Notes: a model not told the origin generated them from the sequence alone. Numbered from the stretch's first letter, positions 11,900 through 24,251 are shown. The stretch: 64,000 bases of DNA from Atherinomorus stipes (GCA_023101725.1 JALJCO010013382.1:201501-265500), one strand, 5' to 3'. Made by a program: numbers and translations.

Positions 11900-12800
11900 T
11901 ACACTATACTGCCAAAAGTATTTGCTCACCCATCAAAATTATGGAAATCAGGTGTTCCAATTACTTCCGTGGCCACAGGTATATAATTTGAAGTGCCTAG
12001 GGATGCAGACTGTTTTTACAAACATTAGTAAAAGAATGTGTCGCTCTCAGGAGCTCATTGAATTCCAGCGAGGAACTGTGATAGGATGCCACCTGTGCAA
12101 CAAATCCAGTCCTAAAATATCCTCGCTCCTAAATATTCCACAGTCAACTGTCCGCTGTACTATGATAAAATGGAAGTGTTTGGGAACAACAGCAACTCAG
12201 CCACGAAGAGGTCGGCCACATAAACTGACGGAGCGGGGTCAGCGGATGCTGAAGCACATAGTGCAAAGAGGTGGCCACATTTCTGCAGAGTCAGTCACTA
12301 CAGACCTCCAAACTTCATGTGGTCTTCAGATCAGCTCAAGAACAGTGACAGAGAGCTTCATGGAATGGGTTTCCATGGTGGAGCAGCTGCATCCATCCAT
12401 ACATCACCAATGCAAAGTGTGGGATGCAGTGGTGTAAAGCAGCCACCACTGGACTCTAGAGCAGTGGAGGCGTTCTCTGGAGTGACGAATCATGTTTCTC
12501 CATCTGACAATCTGATGGACGAGTCTGGGTTTGGCGGTTGCCAGGACAACCCAAGTGTAACGTTTGGTGGAGGGGGGATTATGGTGTGGGGTAGTTTTTC
12601 AGGAGCTGGGCTTGAGCCCTTAGTTCCAGTGAAAGGAACTCTGAATGCTTCAGCTTACCAAGACATTTTGGACAATTCCATGCTCCCAACTTTGTGGGAC
12701 TGGCCTGCACAGAGTCCTGACCTCAGTCCGATAGAACACCTTTGGGATGTCACTTTAGCTCACTTGTGAGTCAGGGTAGGTGAGCCAATACATTTGGGTA
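11900..12800 (+). mobile_element. Dead Tc1/mariner-like transposon
   Basis: The left end is CACTATACTGCCAAAAGTAT with TTGCTCACCC at 11902, flanked by TA-rich DNA, as in Tc1-type inverted repeats. The right side retains GGTGAGCCAATACATTTGGG near 12779, a mutated complement of the left end without the last bases. The interior encodes the broken transposase listed next. It lies inside the presumed long intron of the + strand gene. Confidence 0.8.
12034..12769 (+). pseudogene. Tc1-like transposase relic with frameshift and internal loss
   Basis: An ATG at 12034 opens MCRSQELIEFQRG, followed by an N-terminal helix-turn-helix region (SSLLNIPQSTV) and an AT-hook-like [12 protein letters not shown], the usual order in Tc1 transposases. 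The frame dies near 12437. Homology resumes in another frame at about 12470 with [19 protein letters not shown] and [15 protein letters not shown], which surround the last acidic catalytic residue of the DD34E core. Much of the catalytic middle is missing, so the element cannot make an active enzyme. Confidence 0.8.
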
Positions 12801-14589
12801 GATCAACTCAGAGAGCAAGTTACAATCTATTGGAAATGTTATTACTGTGGATTTTGGTCCACATTGCTGGTTTGTAATTACTGTACATGACATGCAGGAA
12901 CACACACTTCTGTTTTTTGTTGTTGTTTAAAAGCAGAAAATGCAAAATTATTCGTGGAAGATGCAAAAAGTTTAGCTTCGTGACGGCTCAGATCCTCCAA
13001 GAAAGATTTACACTTTAATAAGAGAGAGATTGGTCTGCATCTTCCTGGTGCTTCAAACCAGTATCTGCACTACCAAATCATGCAAAATCTTGGATCTTTA
13101 TAACTTCTCCATGTTTTGATGGCTGAAAGTAGTTGGATTAAGACCTTTCATGCCAAATCCTGCACTGTTTCTGCTGCTGTAGGTTCATTTAGTAATTTTT
13201 ATAACCTTGTTGTTCATGTTTTTGGTGTAATTAAACAAACCATGAATAGCTGTTTCGCTCGACCGTGGTCTAGATTCTTTGTAGGAGCTCAGTTTACATT
13301 AGCTTCATCGTAAAATATGCTTAGTAATCCTGGTGAATGAAGAAAAAACATTAGCTCTATTGATTTTCTCAAACCAGTAGATGTTTTTCGGCTTCTAGCT
13401 GAACCACAATCCTCACAAGTAGAACAAGAAAACTACTTCAGCCTGTATCACCCCAATAGCTTTAATTTAGCAGCAAAGTAGCAGAAGCTAACAGAGAAGT
13501 TTACTTTATACTTTGTTGCTCACTTTGAAGCAGAGATAGGACGACCCAGTTCAAAAAACACTGTGATCCAGACCAAAACCAGCCTCTAACATGTGATGCT
13601 GCCCCTGAATCTTATGTCACCATGACTTCATCACAGATTATTAGATTGTCCTCCAAATAGGAACAAAGAATGCATGATTTATTTTATTGCTTAAATAACA
13701 GCTGGATGTTGGTCTGACTTCTTTTATGTCAGACGGTGATTCAGACGATGCTGCTGTCTGTTTTAATTTGCTGCTGTAAACACACTTTTCTTCTCCTGTC
13801 GTTTCTTTTGTATGTAAACTACCAGTTAAATGGTCCCATCTTTTCCAGTTTCATTAATAAGACATATTAGAAGTAAATTAATTATGAATTGTACCAAGAA
13901 GTCTGATCATGTAACTACTTGGTAATAAGTTGTGACATGCTGGGAGGAGCAGGAGTCCTGAATAATAATTTAAAAAAAAAAAAGATGCATCAATGATCAT
14001 TGATGATGATATAATTACGTCAATGCTGTCGGAGTTGTCATATTTAATGTGAAATAGTATGAACATAGGTTATATTTATTGTTGTCGTTAACAACAACAG
14101 TAATACAGAAATATATGAAAAATATTTTGTTGGTGATAAAGTATATCAATATTAGAATAATTGAAAAAGTATTTAGATAAAAATCGTATAGTTATATTAA
14201 AGATATAATATCAAGAATCCATCAATCTTTATTTTTAAAGCAGTTTTCATACAAAAAAGATGCAACCCAAACACATTCAGTAGCTGGGAAACTAGATTGG
14301 TGAAAAAAAATCCAAAAGTAAAATGAAAAGGAATAAAATAAAATTCTAGAAAAATTGAGTAAAAATAGTTTTAAAAAATTGTGAGTTAAATATTAAAGCA
14401 AGATCATTAATAATAGAATATTAATGTGTTCGGTAAGTAATTAATAAATAAATTTGTAAGACATCACTGGGAAAAAATAATACAGGTTTAACACGAAAGA
14501 TTAGGAAATAAATGTAAGTAAAGTACTGTTTATGAGTACAAATGAAAGATATTCAGTTAAAGCTTGAATGAAAATTTAAGTCTTAAGCT
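12801..14589. other. Intron-like stretch, nothing recognisable
   Basis: Mostly AT-rich. A small 16-bp palindrome (ATCAATGATCATTGAT) sits near 13990. No exon, RNA gene or transposon end can be supported. Confidence 0.5.
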
Positions 14590-14925
14590 TTCTGTCATGT
14601 CAGTCATTTTCTGTACCGCTTATCCAGTTCAGGGTCGCGGGGGTTGCTGGAGTCTATCCCAGCTATTATCACGCAAGAGGCGCGGTACACCCTGTACAGT
14701 TCGCCAGTCTGTCGCAGGCCAACACAGAGAGACAGACAACCATTCACACTCACATTCACTCCTAGGGCCAATTTAGAGTGATCAGTTAACCTAACACGCA
14801 TGTCTTTGCATGGTGGGAGAAAGCCGGAGTACCCGGAGAGAGTACCCCCTCCCCAGCCAGGAATCAAACTAGCGACCTTCTTAGTGTGAGGCTGCGGTGC
14901 AAACCACCACGCCACCGTGCATTTT
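14590..14925. repeat. Dispersed teleost-type repeat (GGGTCGCGGGGGTTGCTGGAG)
   Basis: A GC-rich island of about 330 bases in AT-rich DNA, containing GGGTCGCGGGGGTTGCTGGA, TCTATCCCAGCTATTATCA, CAATTTAGAGTGATCAGTTA and AACCACCACGCCACCGTGC. From memory this word order is very common in fish genomes as a short interspersed repeat; I did not check it against a library. Open frames on both strands across it are not genes. Confidence 0.65.
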
Positions 14926-14929
14926 TCTC

Positions 14930-14972
14930 CATTGACCTTTGATGTTTTTACATACTGTAGCTTTAAGATATT
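14930..14972 (-). mobile_element. Terminal scrap of the TTAA-flanked element family
   Basis: CCATTGACCTTTGATGTTTT and TACATACTGTAGCTTTAAG match the ends of the elements at 48977, 45790 and 53497, including the terminal TTAA. Only about 40 bases remain. Confidence 0.5.
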
Positions 14973-16339
14973 TAAAAACTAACAATAGTATTTAAAAATC
15001 ATTCCAGATGTACACGGGAAGCCAATGCAGAGACTTTAGATCTGGAGTAACGTGAGGTCTCTTTATGGTCTCCATCAGCAGACGAGAAGCGGAGTTCTAC
15101 TGTTAATAATAAAGATGTGTGCATTTATAATATAAAGAGCTCCTTGTGACCCATCATGGCTAACCAGGCCTGTCTCTTACGCAACATGGATCACTTCAGT
15201 TTTACAAGCTTTAATATTCCTGCACTGTGATAAGCTTTTTCTTTCGGTGCCTCCAGGAAAATATGGCTTAAAAAAACACACTGAAGGTGTGTTATTCTTG
15301 GCACAGTTGAAGAACATGAGGATCTCCAGCCCTCCCTCCCTGGCTCTTCACGTTTCTGCCTCCCTCTCACATCTTGTCACGGCAGGTTTTTAGCGCTTTA
15401 ATGAGGCCATTGAGTCGCCCCTGGAGGCAAGGTGGGATGCTGAGAGTGCCAGCTCTGCGTGATGGTCCCTGGTAACATGAAAAAATCAACAGGCGAGGCA
15501 GAAATTTCCACCCACCTCTTCTGAACTCCTGTTTTCCCAAAAGAAAAAAAGTGATTCTGAAACGTCCTGTTGGAGATAATCTTTGTGTTTGCTGAACAAA
15601 GGTTGCGCTGACAGCGACTCAGCGCTTCATCTTTGTTCTGCTGTCATCCTGACGTTTTTTTTTTTTTTTTGGCACAGCGTGGGTTCAGCAGTAAATGTGC
15701 ATGTGCACATCGAATGTGTGGGCGTGTGAGCTGTGTCCTCTGCTTGTAAGAGAAAGTGTTGAATGTTACATAATCCAGCTTATCGGAGCAGCGCCGTTAC
15801 TGCGATAAGATGACAGAAGAATGAATGTTTGTTTGGTTTTTCTCCAGGCTCGGCTCTGCCTGCTCACACGCTGGAGAGATTACATGACAGCAGATGGAGA
15901 TAGCTCTGTTGTAAGCCGTTAAGTGTTGCATTAAACATTAAGACATCATGTAGATACTGTAAATGATTCATTTATGATGAAGACTGAAGAATGAGGAAGC
16001 AGCTATTTGTACAGTATACTGGTTAATAATTAATTTAATAGTGTATTTTTCAAACTGGGAAGTAAATTTGCAATCTTTGTGGCTGATTCAGATTTTTTTT
16101 TGTCAAGTTTTTTTCCTGCAGATTTTAATGAGTTTTCTCACCAAGAATTAAAAATAAATTGTGTTTGTTGGTTGTTCCTTTGTGGTAAAAATTTCTCTTG
16201 GCAATAAATCTTATCCCATTGAAAAGCCTGTGTATTTCCCTTCTAATGGAGCCTGAAATTTTGGGAGGGTTAAATTTACCAAAACTTCGTTGCTGTTGTT
16301 TGTTGCATTATTGAGATCTGAAGAAACAAGATGTGCAAT
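14973..16339. other. Intron-like stretch, nothing recognisable
   Basis: Mixed-composition unique DNA without a credible exon or repeat end. A 16-base T run sits near 15655. Confidence 0.5.
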
Positions 16340-16600
16340 TTCTTTGGTCCCAGCGTCAACCCAAGCTGATCCCTGAAGGGTTTATTAATGGGGTTGAGGT
16401 GAGGACTGCAGGCAGGTCTTTACATCTTCTCCACTCCTACATTCTGGAGGTCTGCTCGTATAAACCCCAGCCTGAGGGGATGAGCGCTGTCATCTTGGAG
16501 CAGCTTTTGGTGGAAGCAGCGTGATGTTGTAGGGCGGCATCTCCCTCACTGGTAAAACAAGGTTTGTCATCAATGGAGGCAAAGTGAATGCAGAGTGATG
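16340..16600 (-). pseudogene. Probable scrap of a Tc1-like transposase
   Basis: On the - strand, DLPAVLTSTPLINPSG-like words in mixed frames around 16360-16420 resemble the [13 protein letters not shown] block of Tc1 transposases. Nearby + strand words such as GTCATCTTGGAGCAG also fit that family. The match is degenerate and shifts frame, and no terminal repeats are visible. Confidence 0.3.
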
Positions 16601-16801
16601 TGGAGAAGAGATTCTGTACCCACTTTGGGACTCAACTCTGCCTTTCAAAGATGAACAAATTTAAAGTTTGGCATAAGATTTATTGCTAAGAAGCCTTGTT
16701 TCAGCTCAAATTTACTTGCTTTTATACTAAGTTTACTTTTTTCCTCTGATTTCCTCTTTGACCTTTTGGGTTTAAACTTTCATTTAATCGAATATATAAA
16801 C

Positions 16802-17418
16802 TAGGGATGCACGATATAATCATCCTCCTATCGGGATCGGCCTATATCAACCTCAAAACTGAGTATCCGACATTGGCCACCCCACCGATATTTAACAGAT
16901 ATTTAACCAAAAAACTTATTTTTCTTCTTCAAAAACTTCTTCTTTACAGACTTTAAAACTTCTCAAGACTAGGGGTGGGAAAAAAATATCAATACACTGA
17001 AATATCGCGATATTTTCATATGCTGATTTCATATTGACATTTAAAAATCCATCTATCTTACTAACAAAATCTCGCAATATTTCATCATTCTGTTACAAAA
17101 TCTTGTGGGAATTTAAAAATATAGTAAAATTTTGTAACGGAATGATGAAATCTCGCGAGATTTTGTAAGTAAAGTAGATTGATGCCACGTTTTTAGATAT
17201 AGATTTGATATCGACATATGAAAATTTTGCAATATTTCAGTGTATCAATATTTTTTCCCAGCCCTATTTTTTAAAGTGTCAGAAACAGATTAAAAAAACT
17301 GCAATGACTGCTTATTTTTTTCAGCTTTAATATCGGTATCGATATCGGTTATCGGCCACGAGTTTTAAAATATCGGCATATCGAATATCGGCCAAAATTC
17401 CAATATCGTGCATCCCTA
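16802..17418 (+). mobile_element. Composite hAT-like element, copy 2, intact with 8-bp target duplication
   Basis: The termini TAGGGATGCACGATATAAT and AATATCGTGCATCCCTA are inverted repeats. The element is bracketed by perfect direct repeats ATATAAAC at 16794-16801 and 17419-17426, the 8-bp duplication typical of hAT transposition. Outer arms are TATCGGCC-rich. The inner palindrome at 16970-17266 has its own TAGGGGTGGG...CAGCCCTA ends and contains AAATCTCGCGAGATTT. It carries no protein, so it must have been moved in trans. Confidence 0.88.
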
Positions 17419-17660
17419 ATATAAACGAAGATACGGAGTAACAGTCATAAAAGGGGAAGGTTGGGATTTCTGACACAGGGCTTTATTTTCAAGTTATCCT
17501 GGGAACTGGAGACAGTTTCATTATATTGCATCCCGTTATTCTAGTTGCAGGAGGTCGCCGACTCTATGGCTAGCGCAAGTCTATAGGAACTGCCTAGCTT
17601 GTCATTAAAAACAATCTTCTTTGCTCCACAGAAAACCTGAGGTCATTCATTTATAATGTT

Positions 17661-17664
<4 letters not shown>

Positions 17665-17746
<82 letters not shown>
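17665..17746. repeat. (TA)41 microsatellite
   Basis: An uninterrupted TA dinucleotide run of about 82 bases. It is probably length-variable and prone to collapse in assembly. Confidence 0.97.
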
Positions 17747-17749
<3 letters not shown>

Positions 17750-18232
17750 AATACCTGTGCTAACAGAACAATATTATAAAACTAACCCTGCATTGCACTG
17801 CATTTTGATGGGAAAGTGTCTCAGCAGCAACAAGTTTGTTTCCTGTATTTGGCAGCAGAGTGATACTATCTGCAGCTACGTGCATGAAGGAATTTGATTA
17901 CACAAATATACAGTCAAACAATATGGCCATGTCTGAAATATATGAGGATATGTAGGATTTTGAAGACTATTTCGAATTTGTTTCATCAAACGAACTGTCA
18001 CCATATCGCTATTAAGCTGGAATACCACCTGAAAGCAATGTACAATTCCACAGCTGGGGAGAAACTAGTCCCCTCAAATGTAATGCATAATTTCTGATAC
18101 AAGGTTTTTGTTTGTAGCATTATTCTAATAACACGGGCATTTACATAAATATTCTTGTGTAATAATTCATTTGCCTCATTTGATCTGTGGAGTGGATAAG
18201 ATTTCTTTTTAACTACAGGTTAAGCAGTTAAC

Positions 18233-19207
18233 AGGGATCGGCCGATACCGATCCGATACTACTGTTGAAGGAATGAACCATATACCTTGCCATGTGAGTG
18301 AGGCAAGCGACAACCTCTGGTGGCCAATTATGAAGCTACCAGGAAGAAGTCAATATTTGGAGTTCTGCCTTCATCTGCTAGGGGCTGACTGCAATACAGA
18401 GCAAATCCCCACAGACTCCCATGTTAAAAAGGCCAACGTCACAGCAGAAATAAACATGTTTACAGTCTGGTTCAAATAATCGGTCAAGTTTACCTTCATG
18501 TAAACTGTGAGGGGGGTGAATTTTTTTCATAACTCATCTGTTTAGATTTTAGTCAATCTTGAAATTACACATAATTAAGGATGTTTCCTTTTGATTGACA
18601 GGTGGCAGATGCCAGGCTGCAGGCCGGTGGCTGCTAGTTAGCTCCTTGTTTGCTCTCAGTAAGGTCTCAGTTTGTAGCAGAGTAGCACAACGGTGGTTTT
18701 AAGTCAGCTAATAGCAAGTCTAAGCGCGTCTTCGTTAGCTCCTGTTAGTTTTGAGTTAGCTCGGTTAGCGTTAAGCTCAGAGTATGTCAGCTGTCAATCA
18801 TTTGCCCCGAGGCCGTGCTTTGCCCCTGTTAGTATTTTCCGGGAGTGATGACACACGCGACACGGCAAGATGGCAACGGTGGGAAACGCCCAACTGGCTT
18901 CACTTTCCCCTATTCAGACGTGACCGGATACTGCGTCCATATTTTTACTGTCTTTGGAGTGAAGAAATCAGGCTTGGCATAAACATTTAGCCTTATTTAG
19001 AAAAAAGTAACAAACAAAGTAACAAATAAACGGATATAAATGTACCTAATATTATTTACTTATAAATGACAAAGTGTACATTTATTATGATATTAATTAA
19101 ATGAAAGAAATAACTGGATCGGCCACATTCATCCAATATTTGATCCAGCTAATTGGTCGATATCGGATATTGGATAATATCAAGTTCAGGTATCGGATCG
19201 ATGCATT
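18233..19207. mobile_element. GGATCGGCCGATACC-ended element containing another repeat
   Basis: The left end has GGGATCGGCCGATACCGATC and the right end GATCGGCCACATTCATCCAA through GTATCGGATCGATGC, so the arms are related in inverted orientation. The centre carries a different repeat-like segment (AAACATGTTTACAGTCTGGT near 18453, and TTAGCTCC words). Open frames inside lack splice or start support. Boundaries are approximate and no target duplication was found. Confidence 0.5.
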
Positions 19208-20871
19208 TCTACCTGTGATAACTAACTAGTACCATGGCTAACTTGACAATGAGGCCTGAGGACTTGAAAATTCTGAACTAACCCTTTTAAAATTACAAAT
19301 AATCCCAAATCTTTACTTAAACTACACTGTGTCAGCACACAAACTGCCCGAGTGCCCGTTTGTAGAGTTTGGGGCGTCTGAAATGTGCTGGCTTTGTTGT
19401 TTGTGTACACCTGCACACACAGAAGCTGATGCTAATGAAAAACTGTCACCTGCACCCTGAACATTTCCATCCTCATACAATCAGGCGTTACTGGATTCAC
19501 TTCTTGGTTTTAATCAAGTTACGGTGCTTTCATGGTGCGGTTTGGTCTTCTGGTTCTAGTTCTGGCCTCTGGAGCCAGAATTCTCTTTAAAAAGGGCAGA
19601 AAAGCCAATAATTGTTTTCATTCTTTGACCTAAAAATATTACAGCGTTTTATTGTAGATGAAGGTTGGTTTTGCGATTATTTTTGTTAGTTTGTCAGCAT
19701 GATTACACAAAACCACCAGGCTGAGCTTCAAGAAATTTATGCCTGATAAAGAAATGTGTTTCTGTACAGTTGCAGAGTAGAGCAACAGTTAATACTGGTT
19801 AACAGCGTTATTTATTTCCAGGAAACCTTGTCTTAACATCAGTAGCAGTTGAAGGAACAGGATGAACCAGAATTCAGCAGCTTTGTTTAAGTTATTGCCC
19901 TCATTTCTGCGTTTTTCTCCTGCATTTATTATCAGCTGCAGGAATGTTGTGGAATTTGCTCACAGCTCATAAACACAACCTCAGCCAGCCGTTATTTCCC
20001 AGCTATTGGCTGCTGATAAGATCGATTTCTGATTTCATCTTCAAGGCCCTCATGCAGATTGTTTACCGTGACGATAAAGCATCTTCAAAGAAGTTATTTT
20101 CCTTCAGTTATACAGGAAAAAAAATGGTTTGTTTCCATTGTAAAACCTCCAAGGAACCAATTAGACTTTATTTGTGAAGCATTTTTCATGCAGAACTGAA
20201 TGTAGGACAAAATGTTCTATTAAGTGCAGAATATATGAATAAATAAAAGCAAGTAGCAAAAACAGCAAATGCCACCTTCACTGTAATAGTGTATTAAAAC
20301 ATTTATCTTCCCAACAGCATTCAGCTTTCAGTTAAATGATATTAACAAATAGAAATGAACTTTAATCCGACTGGAAGTAGAACTAAATTAATTGCATTTA
20401 CCAACGTACATGTAGCTGATTAAGTTTGTAAATCGTAATGTGAGGTTTCAGTCAACATAGATGCTACGGAGTTATAAAGAAGCTAGTGTTGAAATTCTCT
20501 TTGGAAGACCAGAAAGTTACAATAATCAATGCTGCAGGTAATAAAAGCCTAAAGTAGAGTCTGTGTTTGGCGTGAGACAGAAATAGTCGACTCTAGAAGC
20601 GTAACATGCAGTTCAAAACTCATTAGTTGCACCAGAGAGCTTCATTTCCCCAAAACCGTCAGAGTTCATGTGATGTTTTCAGAAAACTACCCCAAAGATT
20701 TAAGTACAAACACTTTGGTTTGTAATCCTTAATAGAAAAAACTATTACAATTTATTGATGCAAGATGTGAGATCTGATATTTTATCTATAACAGATTAAG
20801 ATGAAAAAATACACTTTTTTTCTGATGGGAGCTGTCAAACTAAAACCTTATTTCTCTTTTCCTTTTGCTAG
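19208..20871. other. Intron-like stretch, nothing recognisable
   Basis: No exon or repeat end can be supported. It runs up to the acceptor of the candidate exon at 20872. Confidence 0.5.
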
Positions 20872-20954
20872 AAAATACCAGGATGAAGCATTGAGTCGTT
20901 TCAGGCCTCAGAGTTACCATGGTGATCAAGCGCTGGCTGAGCAAGTACACTCAG
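20872..20954 (+). CDS. Candidate 5' exon of the serine-rich gene, possible start codon at 20919
   Basis: A strong acceptor (TTTTCCTTTTGCTAG) precedes it and an ideal donor (CTCAG|GTAAAG) follows. ATG at 20919 has an excellent Kozak context (GTTACCATGG) and encodes MVIKRWLSKYTQ, ending in phase 0. An in-frame TGA lies upstream in the exon, so if this frame is used translation starts here. A second frame is open through the whole exon (KYQDEALSRFRPQSYHGDQ...) and ends in phase 1, which would require an earlier coding exon. The exon looks real because of its splice sites; which frame is translated is not settled. Confidence 0.5.
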
Positions 20955-21039
20955 GTAAAGCTCACATTTAGCCGACACACTGTAAATAAATATTTAACAC
21001 TCAAAAATCTGTTCAGCTTCAGTGAAACAAGACAGATAG

Positions 21040-22270
21040 TCATCAAGCTGTAAAGCTACTGTAGATCTTAACAAATCAGCTGGTCCAGACTTGCTTGATC
21101 CTTATTTTATGCAGCTTCTAGCTGAACCACTTGCATGTATATTTTAAACTTACTCATTCTTATGTCATTTGCAATGTTTATATCTTAGCTAGGGATGCAG
21201 GATATTGGAATTTTGGCTGATATCCGATATTTTAAAACTCATGTGGCAGATAACCGATATTGATACTGATATTAAAGCTGAAAAAAATAAGCAGTCATTG
21301 CAAATAGCAGTTTTGTTGTCCGTTTCCGACACTTTGAAAAGTAGGGGTGGAAAAAAATATCGATACACTGAAATATTGCGATATTTTCATATGCCGATAT
21401 CAAATCAATATTCAAAAATGCTGTATCAATCTATTTTACTTACAAAATCTTGCGAGATTTTAACGTTCTGTTACAAACTCTCGCGAGATTTCGTTAGTAA
21501 AATAGATCGATACCACATTTTTAAATGTCAATATGTGTATCAATATTTTTTTCCCACCTCTAGTCTTTAGAATTTTTAAAGCCTGTCAAAAAGAAGTTTT
21601 TGAAGAGGTAGTTTTGGGTTTTTGTAGACTTTAGAAACAGCGTGCCGATTGGTTAATCATCGGTGGGGTGGCCGATGTCCGATACTCAGTTTTAAGGCCG
21701 ATATAGGCCGATACCGATAGGGGGGTCAATTTTATTGTGCATCCATAATCTTAGCTAAAGTCCTTGAGAAGCTCGTCAGCAAGCAACTCGGTTGTTGGAC
21801 ACAAGCAGGAGGACTCATCAGTCTGGATGTAGAAAACAGCACAATAACAGCTGCAATTCAGGTTGTAAATGATCTTATTGAAGACTGGACTGCAGGAAAT
21901 ACTGCACAGCTCCTTTTACTGATTTATCTCAACCTTTTGACACAGTAGACACATCATCTTGATTGGAAGACCCTGTTATACTGGGTTATCTTATCTTATC
22001 CTCTTGGCTTAGCACCTTTATCTCTTCACCTACATGTCTAGAAACCAGAGTCAATAAGGCCTTTGCTCTCATTCTCTTCCACAAGTACTCCTCCGTCATT
22101 TGGAATAAGCTGCAAACTGGGGTGGTTTAAGTTGATGATGAGGGCTCAAGACGGAATTTTTCTGGTCAGAGTGACTGCTTTTAAATTTCTTGGCTTGTTT
22201 CATCCCATGCTGCCTTTTATGTGCCAAATGTTGACTGCTATATCTGCTCTATGTGTTGCGTTTGATAGTT
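21040..22270 (+). mobile_element. LINE-type retrotransposon fragment, split by a later insertion
   Basis: Broken + strand reading gives KATVDLNKSAGPDLLDPYF at about 21050-21110. Past the composite element it resumes with VLEKLVSKQLGCWTQAGG, LFTDLSQPFDTVDT-like words at about 21770-21960 and SVIWNKLQTGVV near 22095. These match the order of conserved blocks in reverse transcriptases of fish non-LTR elements (GPDxLxPxF, then LEK, then DLSKAFDTVDH). Frameshifts and stops abound, so it is a decayed 5'-truncated copy. Confidence 0.6.
21190..21747 (-). mobile_element. Composite hAT-like element, copy 3, with perfect 8-bp target duplication
   Basis: The ends TAGGGATGCAGGATATTGG and TTGTGCATCCATA are flanked by ATCTTAGC at 21182-21189 and again at 21748-21755. 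It has the same layout as copy 2 in reverse order, with the inner palindrome at 21342-21562 (TAGGGGTGG...CCACCTCTA). It interrupts the LINE fragment, so it inserted later than that LINE. Confidence 0.88.
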
Positions 22271-22275
22271 GATGT

Positions 22276-22425
22276 TAGGGATGCACGATATAAACGGCCC
22301 CCTATCGGTATCGGCCTATATCGGCCTTAAAACTGATTATCAGACATCAGCCACCCCACCAATATTTAACCGATATTTAACCAATCTGGCCGCTATTTGG
22401 TGATGAGCCTGCAGTATTTTTTTCC
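22276..22425 (+). mobile_element. Composite hAT-like element, copy 4, truncated
   Basis: It starts TAGGGATGCACGATATAAAC and follows the family through CCCTATCGGTATCGGCC and the AACCGATATTTAACC tract, then stops after about 150 bases without the inner palindrome or right end. Confidence 0.8.
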
Positions 22426-22656
22426 CCGTCCTCCTTCTTCTTCTTCTTCTATCTATTTTGAATTTCAGTAATTGTCTGTTAAGCACATCTGGCCACAAAC
22501 TGAGGTAGATTTATTGTCAGAGATTACTAAATTGCACAACTGTACAATGCACTCCCCCTGTACAACTGTACAATAAACAGATTTCCAATCTTAGTTTATC
22601 TGGTTAAATAAAGGACCAGATTGGATAAAGTAACTTGCATTCTGGATCTGTTGCAG

Positions 22657-22777
22657 TGTTGACTTCAGGATCAGACAGACGAAGCAAGGACGAGGTTGCT
22701 GGGTCCAGTTTCAGCTCCTGCCTCTTTTTTAAACTCTCCAAACCAGAGGGCTCAGACCAGACAAGCCAACATCCCAG
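22657..22777 (+). other. Possible additional exon of the serine-rich gene
   Basis: An acceptor (CTGGATCTGTTGCAG) and a donor (ATCCCAG|GTACTG) bracket 121 bases that stay open in a serine-rich frame beginning VLTSGSDRRSKDEVAG and ending SDQTSQHP. Its entry phase (1) matches the exit of the alternative frame of exon 20872-20954. Its exit phase (2) matches the frame LIKPRLVGTKSSSFQ of exon 23746-23791, which joins the giant exon in frame. This makes one continuous open chain, though without an initiating ATG in these exons. The support is frame bookkeeping only. Confidence 0.35.
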
Positions 22778-23745
22778 GTACTGGGTGAAGCCTGGGACTG
22801 GACCTGTCATGACTCTCCAGCATTTAGTTAACAAGTAATAAAGCTACTGGTCATAAAGGACTAAGATGAGCTGTAATGATTTGCATGTGCTGTTTTTCTG
22901 TGATGTTTAACCTCACACTTAGCAACCCAGTGTGAAAAGCTCTGCAGCTGTTGCTGGAAGCCTGACTCTACATTCTCACAGTTAATGTGTCACAACTGAA
23001 CAAATCATCCACCTGCAGGCTGCATCTCTGCATACTAAATATTTCCTCAAGTCAGCAGTCCAACTGGAAAGCATTTATGCTCAGTGAGGGCTTCGGTTTT
23101 CTGGAGCTTTAAATGTTTCATTTAATTTTCTCTTTGTGTGACATCACCCAGATTAGGATAAGCATGCAGTGAAAGGTCACTGATCGAGCGAGCTCTGTTG
23201 TCTAAGTTGAGGACACGCCCCTAAACTTCCTGCTTTCCACCTGCATCCATGTCAGGCTGATATGACCTTATATAGACATCTTTTACAGCGCGTGAAGGTG
23301 CGATCCATGTGGCGTCTCTGATATAAAAATGCTCAGGAAGCGTTTGCATGATTCCCACGAGTGTAACTTCAGAACACGTGTGACACCAACAAAGCTGTTA
23401 GAAAAGAGGACAGAGGAGAGGAATGCTGGCATTCCGGTCTGTCAGCATTGCAGTGGAAAGAGATCCACCTGTAATCCCTCAAATGTTTCACACAAAAACA
23501 TTACAGTGTGACAAGAGGGACGCTGGGTGTGTCTGAGAGCAGAAATTACGCTCTAAGCATTTTTTAACATGTTCATGCTGATGTTTCTGTGTTTACCTCA
23601 CTGATGAAGTGAAGTTTGCAGTTTATTATCGGTCATACTTGCACAAAATGTTCAGCAACATCAATGAAAAAATATAAATTTGCATTTCTGTGTGCAATGT
23701 TGTGTTCAAAGACCTGATTATTGTTTTTCTGTGCTGTGTTTCCAG
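22778..23745. other. Intron-like stretch, nothing recognisable
   Basis: Unique-looking DNA without credible additional exons or repeat ends. Confidence 0.5.
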
Positions 23746-23791
23746 TTTGATCAAACCTCGGCTGGTTGGGACCAAGAGCAGCAGCTTCCAG
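23746..23791 (+). CDS. Small internal exon of the serine-rich gene
   Basis: 46 bases between a good acceptor (GTGCTGTGTTTCCAG) and a good donor (TTCCAG|GTAAAT). Two frames are open. FDQTSAGWDQEQQLP would follow MVIKRWLSKYTQ directly in phase 0, but then meets a stop at the best acceptor of the giant exon unless an alternative acceptor at 24692 is used. LIKPRLVGTKSSSFQ joins the giant exon (VDGGRSPAAS) in frame and needs an upstream exon ending in phase 2. The exon is probably real; its frame is unresolved. Confidence 0.5.
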
Positions 23792-24251
23792 GTAAATAAT
23801 CAGGAAACAAAGCAGAATTTCAATGTAAAATCAGAAATAGAACAATTTTGCAAATCTTGTCATCATGTCATTCAGACTGTTCCCAGTCTGTTGTTTGAAG
23901 GCTTGCCACATAATTGTCTGTGAAAAGAACATTATGGATGATTATTTTAACGGTTGGAGGAGACAGGGTGTGTGTGTGTTTTCTGAGTCTCATGTCTTTC
24001 AAAATAACCTGTTTGTCAAGGCTCAGATCTCTTACATAGCTACGACATGGGAACACTTCAGGAAAACTCAGCAGTACTGATGTATGTGTATGTATGGATT
24101 ACCTGCTGAAATTTCTGTGTCAGGAATTCAATGTAGGTTAAAAATAATCTGACCAGTGCAGTTAGATATGCGTCTACTGATACACGCGGGCATGTCTGAG
24201 TCACAGTTAGCATTCAGATGAATATTCTGCAACACAGAGTAGTAGAAAACG

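Noticed and set aside
11874..12769. An active Tc1 transposase gene
   Set aside because: Frameshift near 12437, loss of most of the catalytic middle and a truncated right terminus show it is dead.
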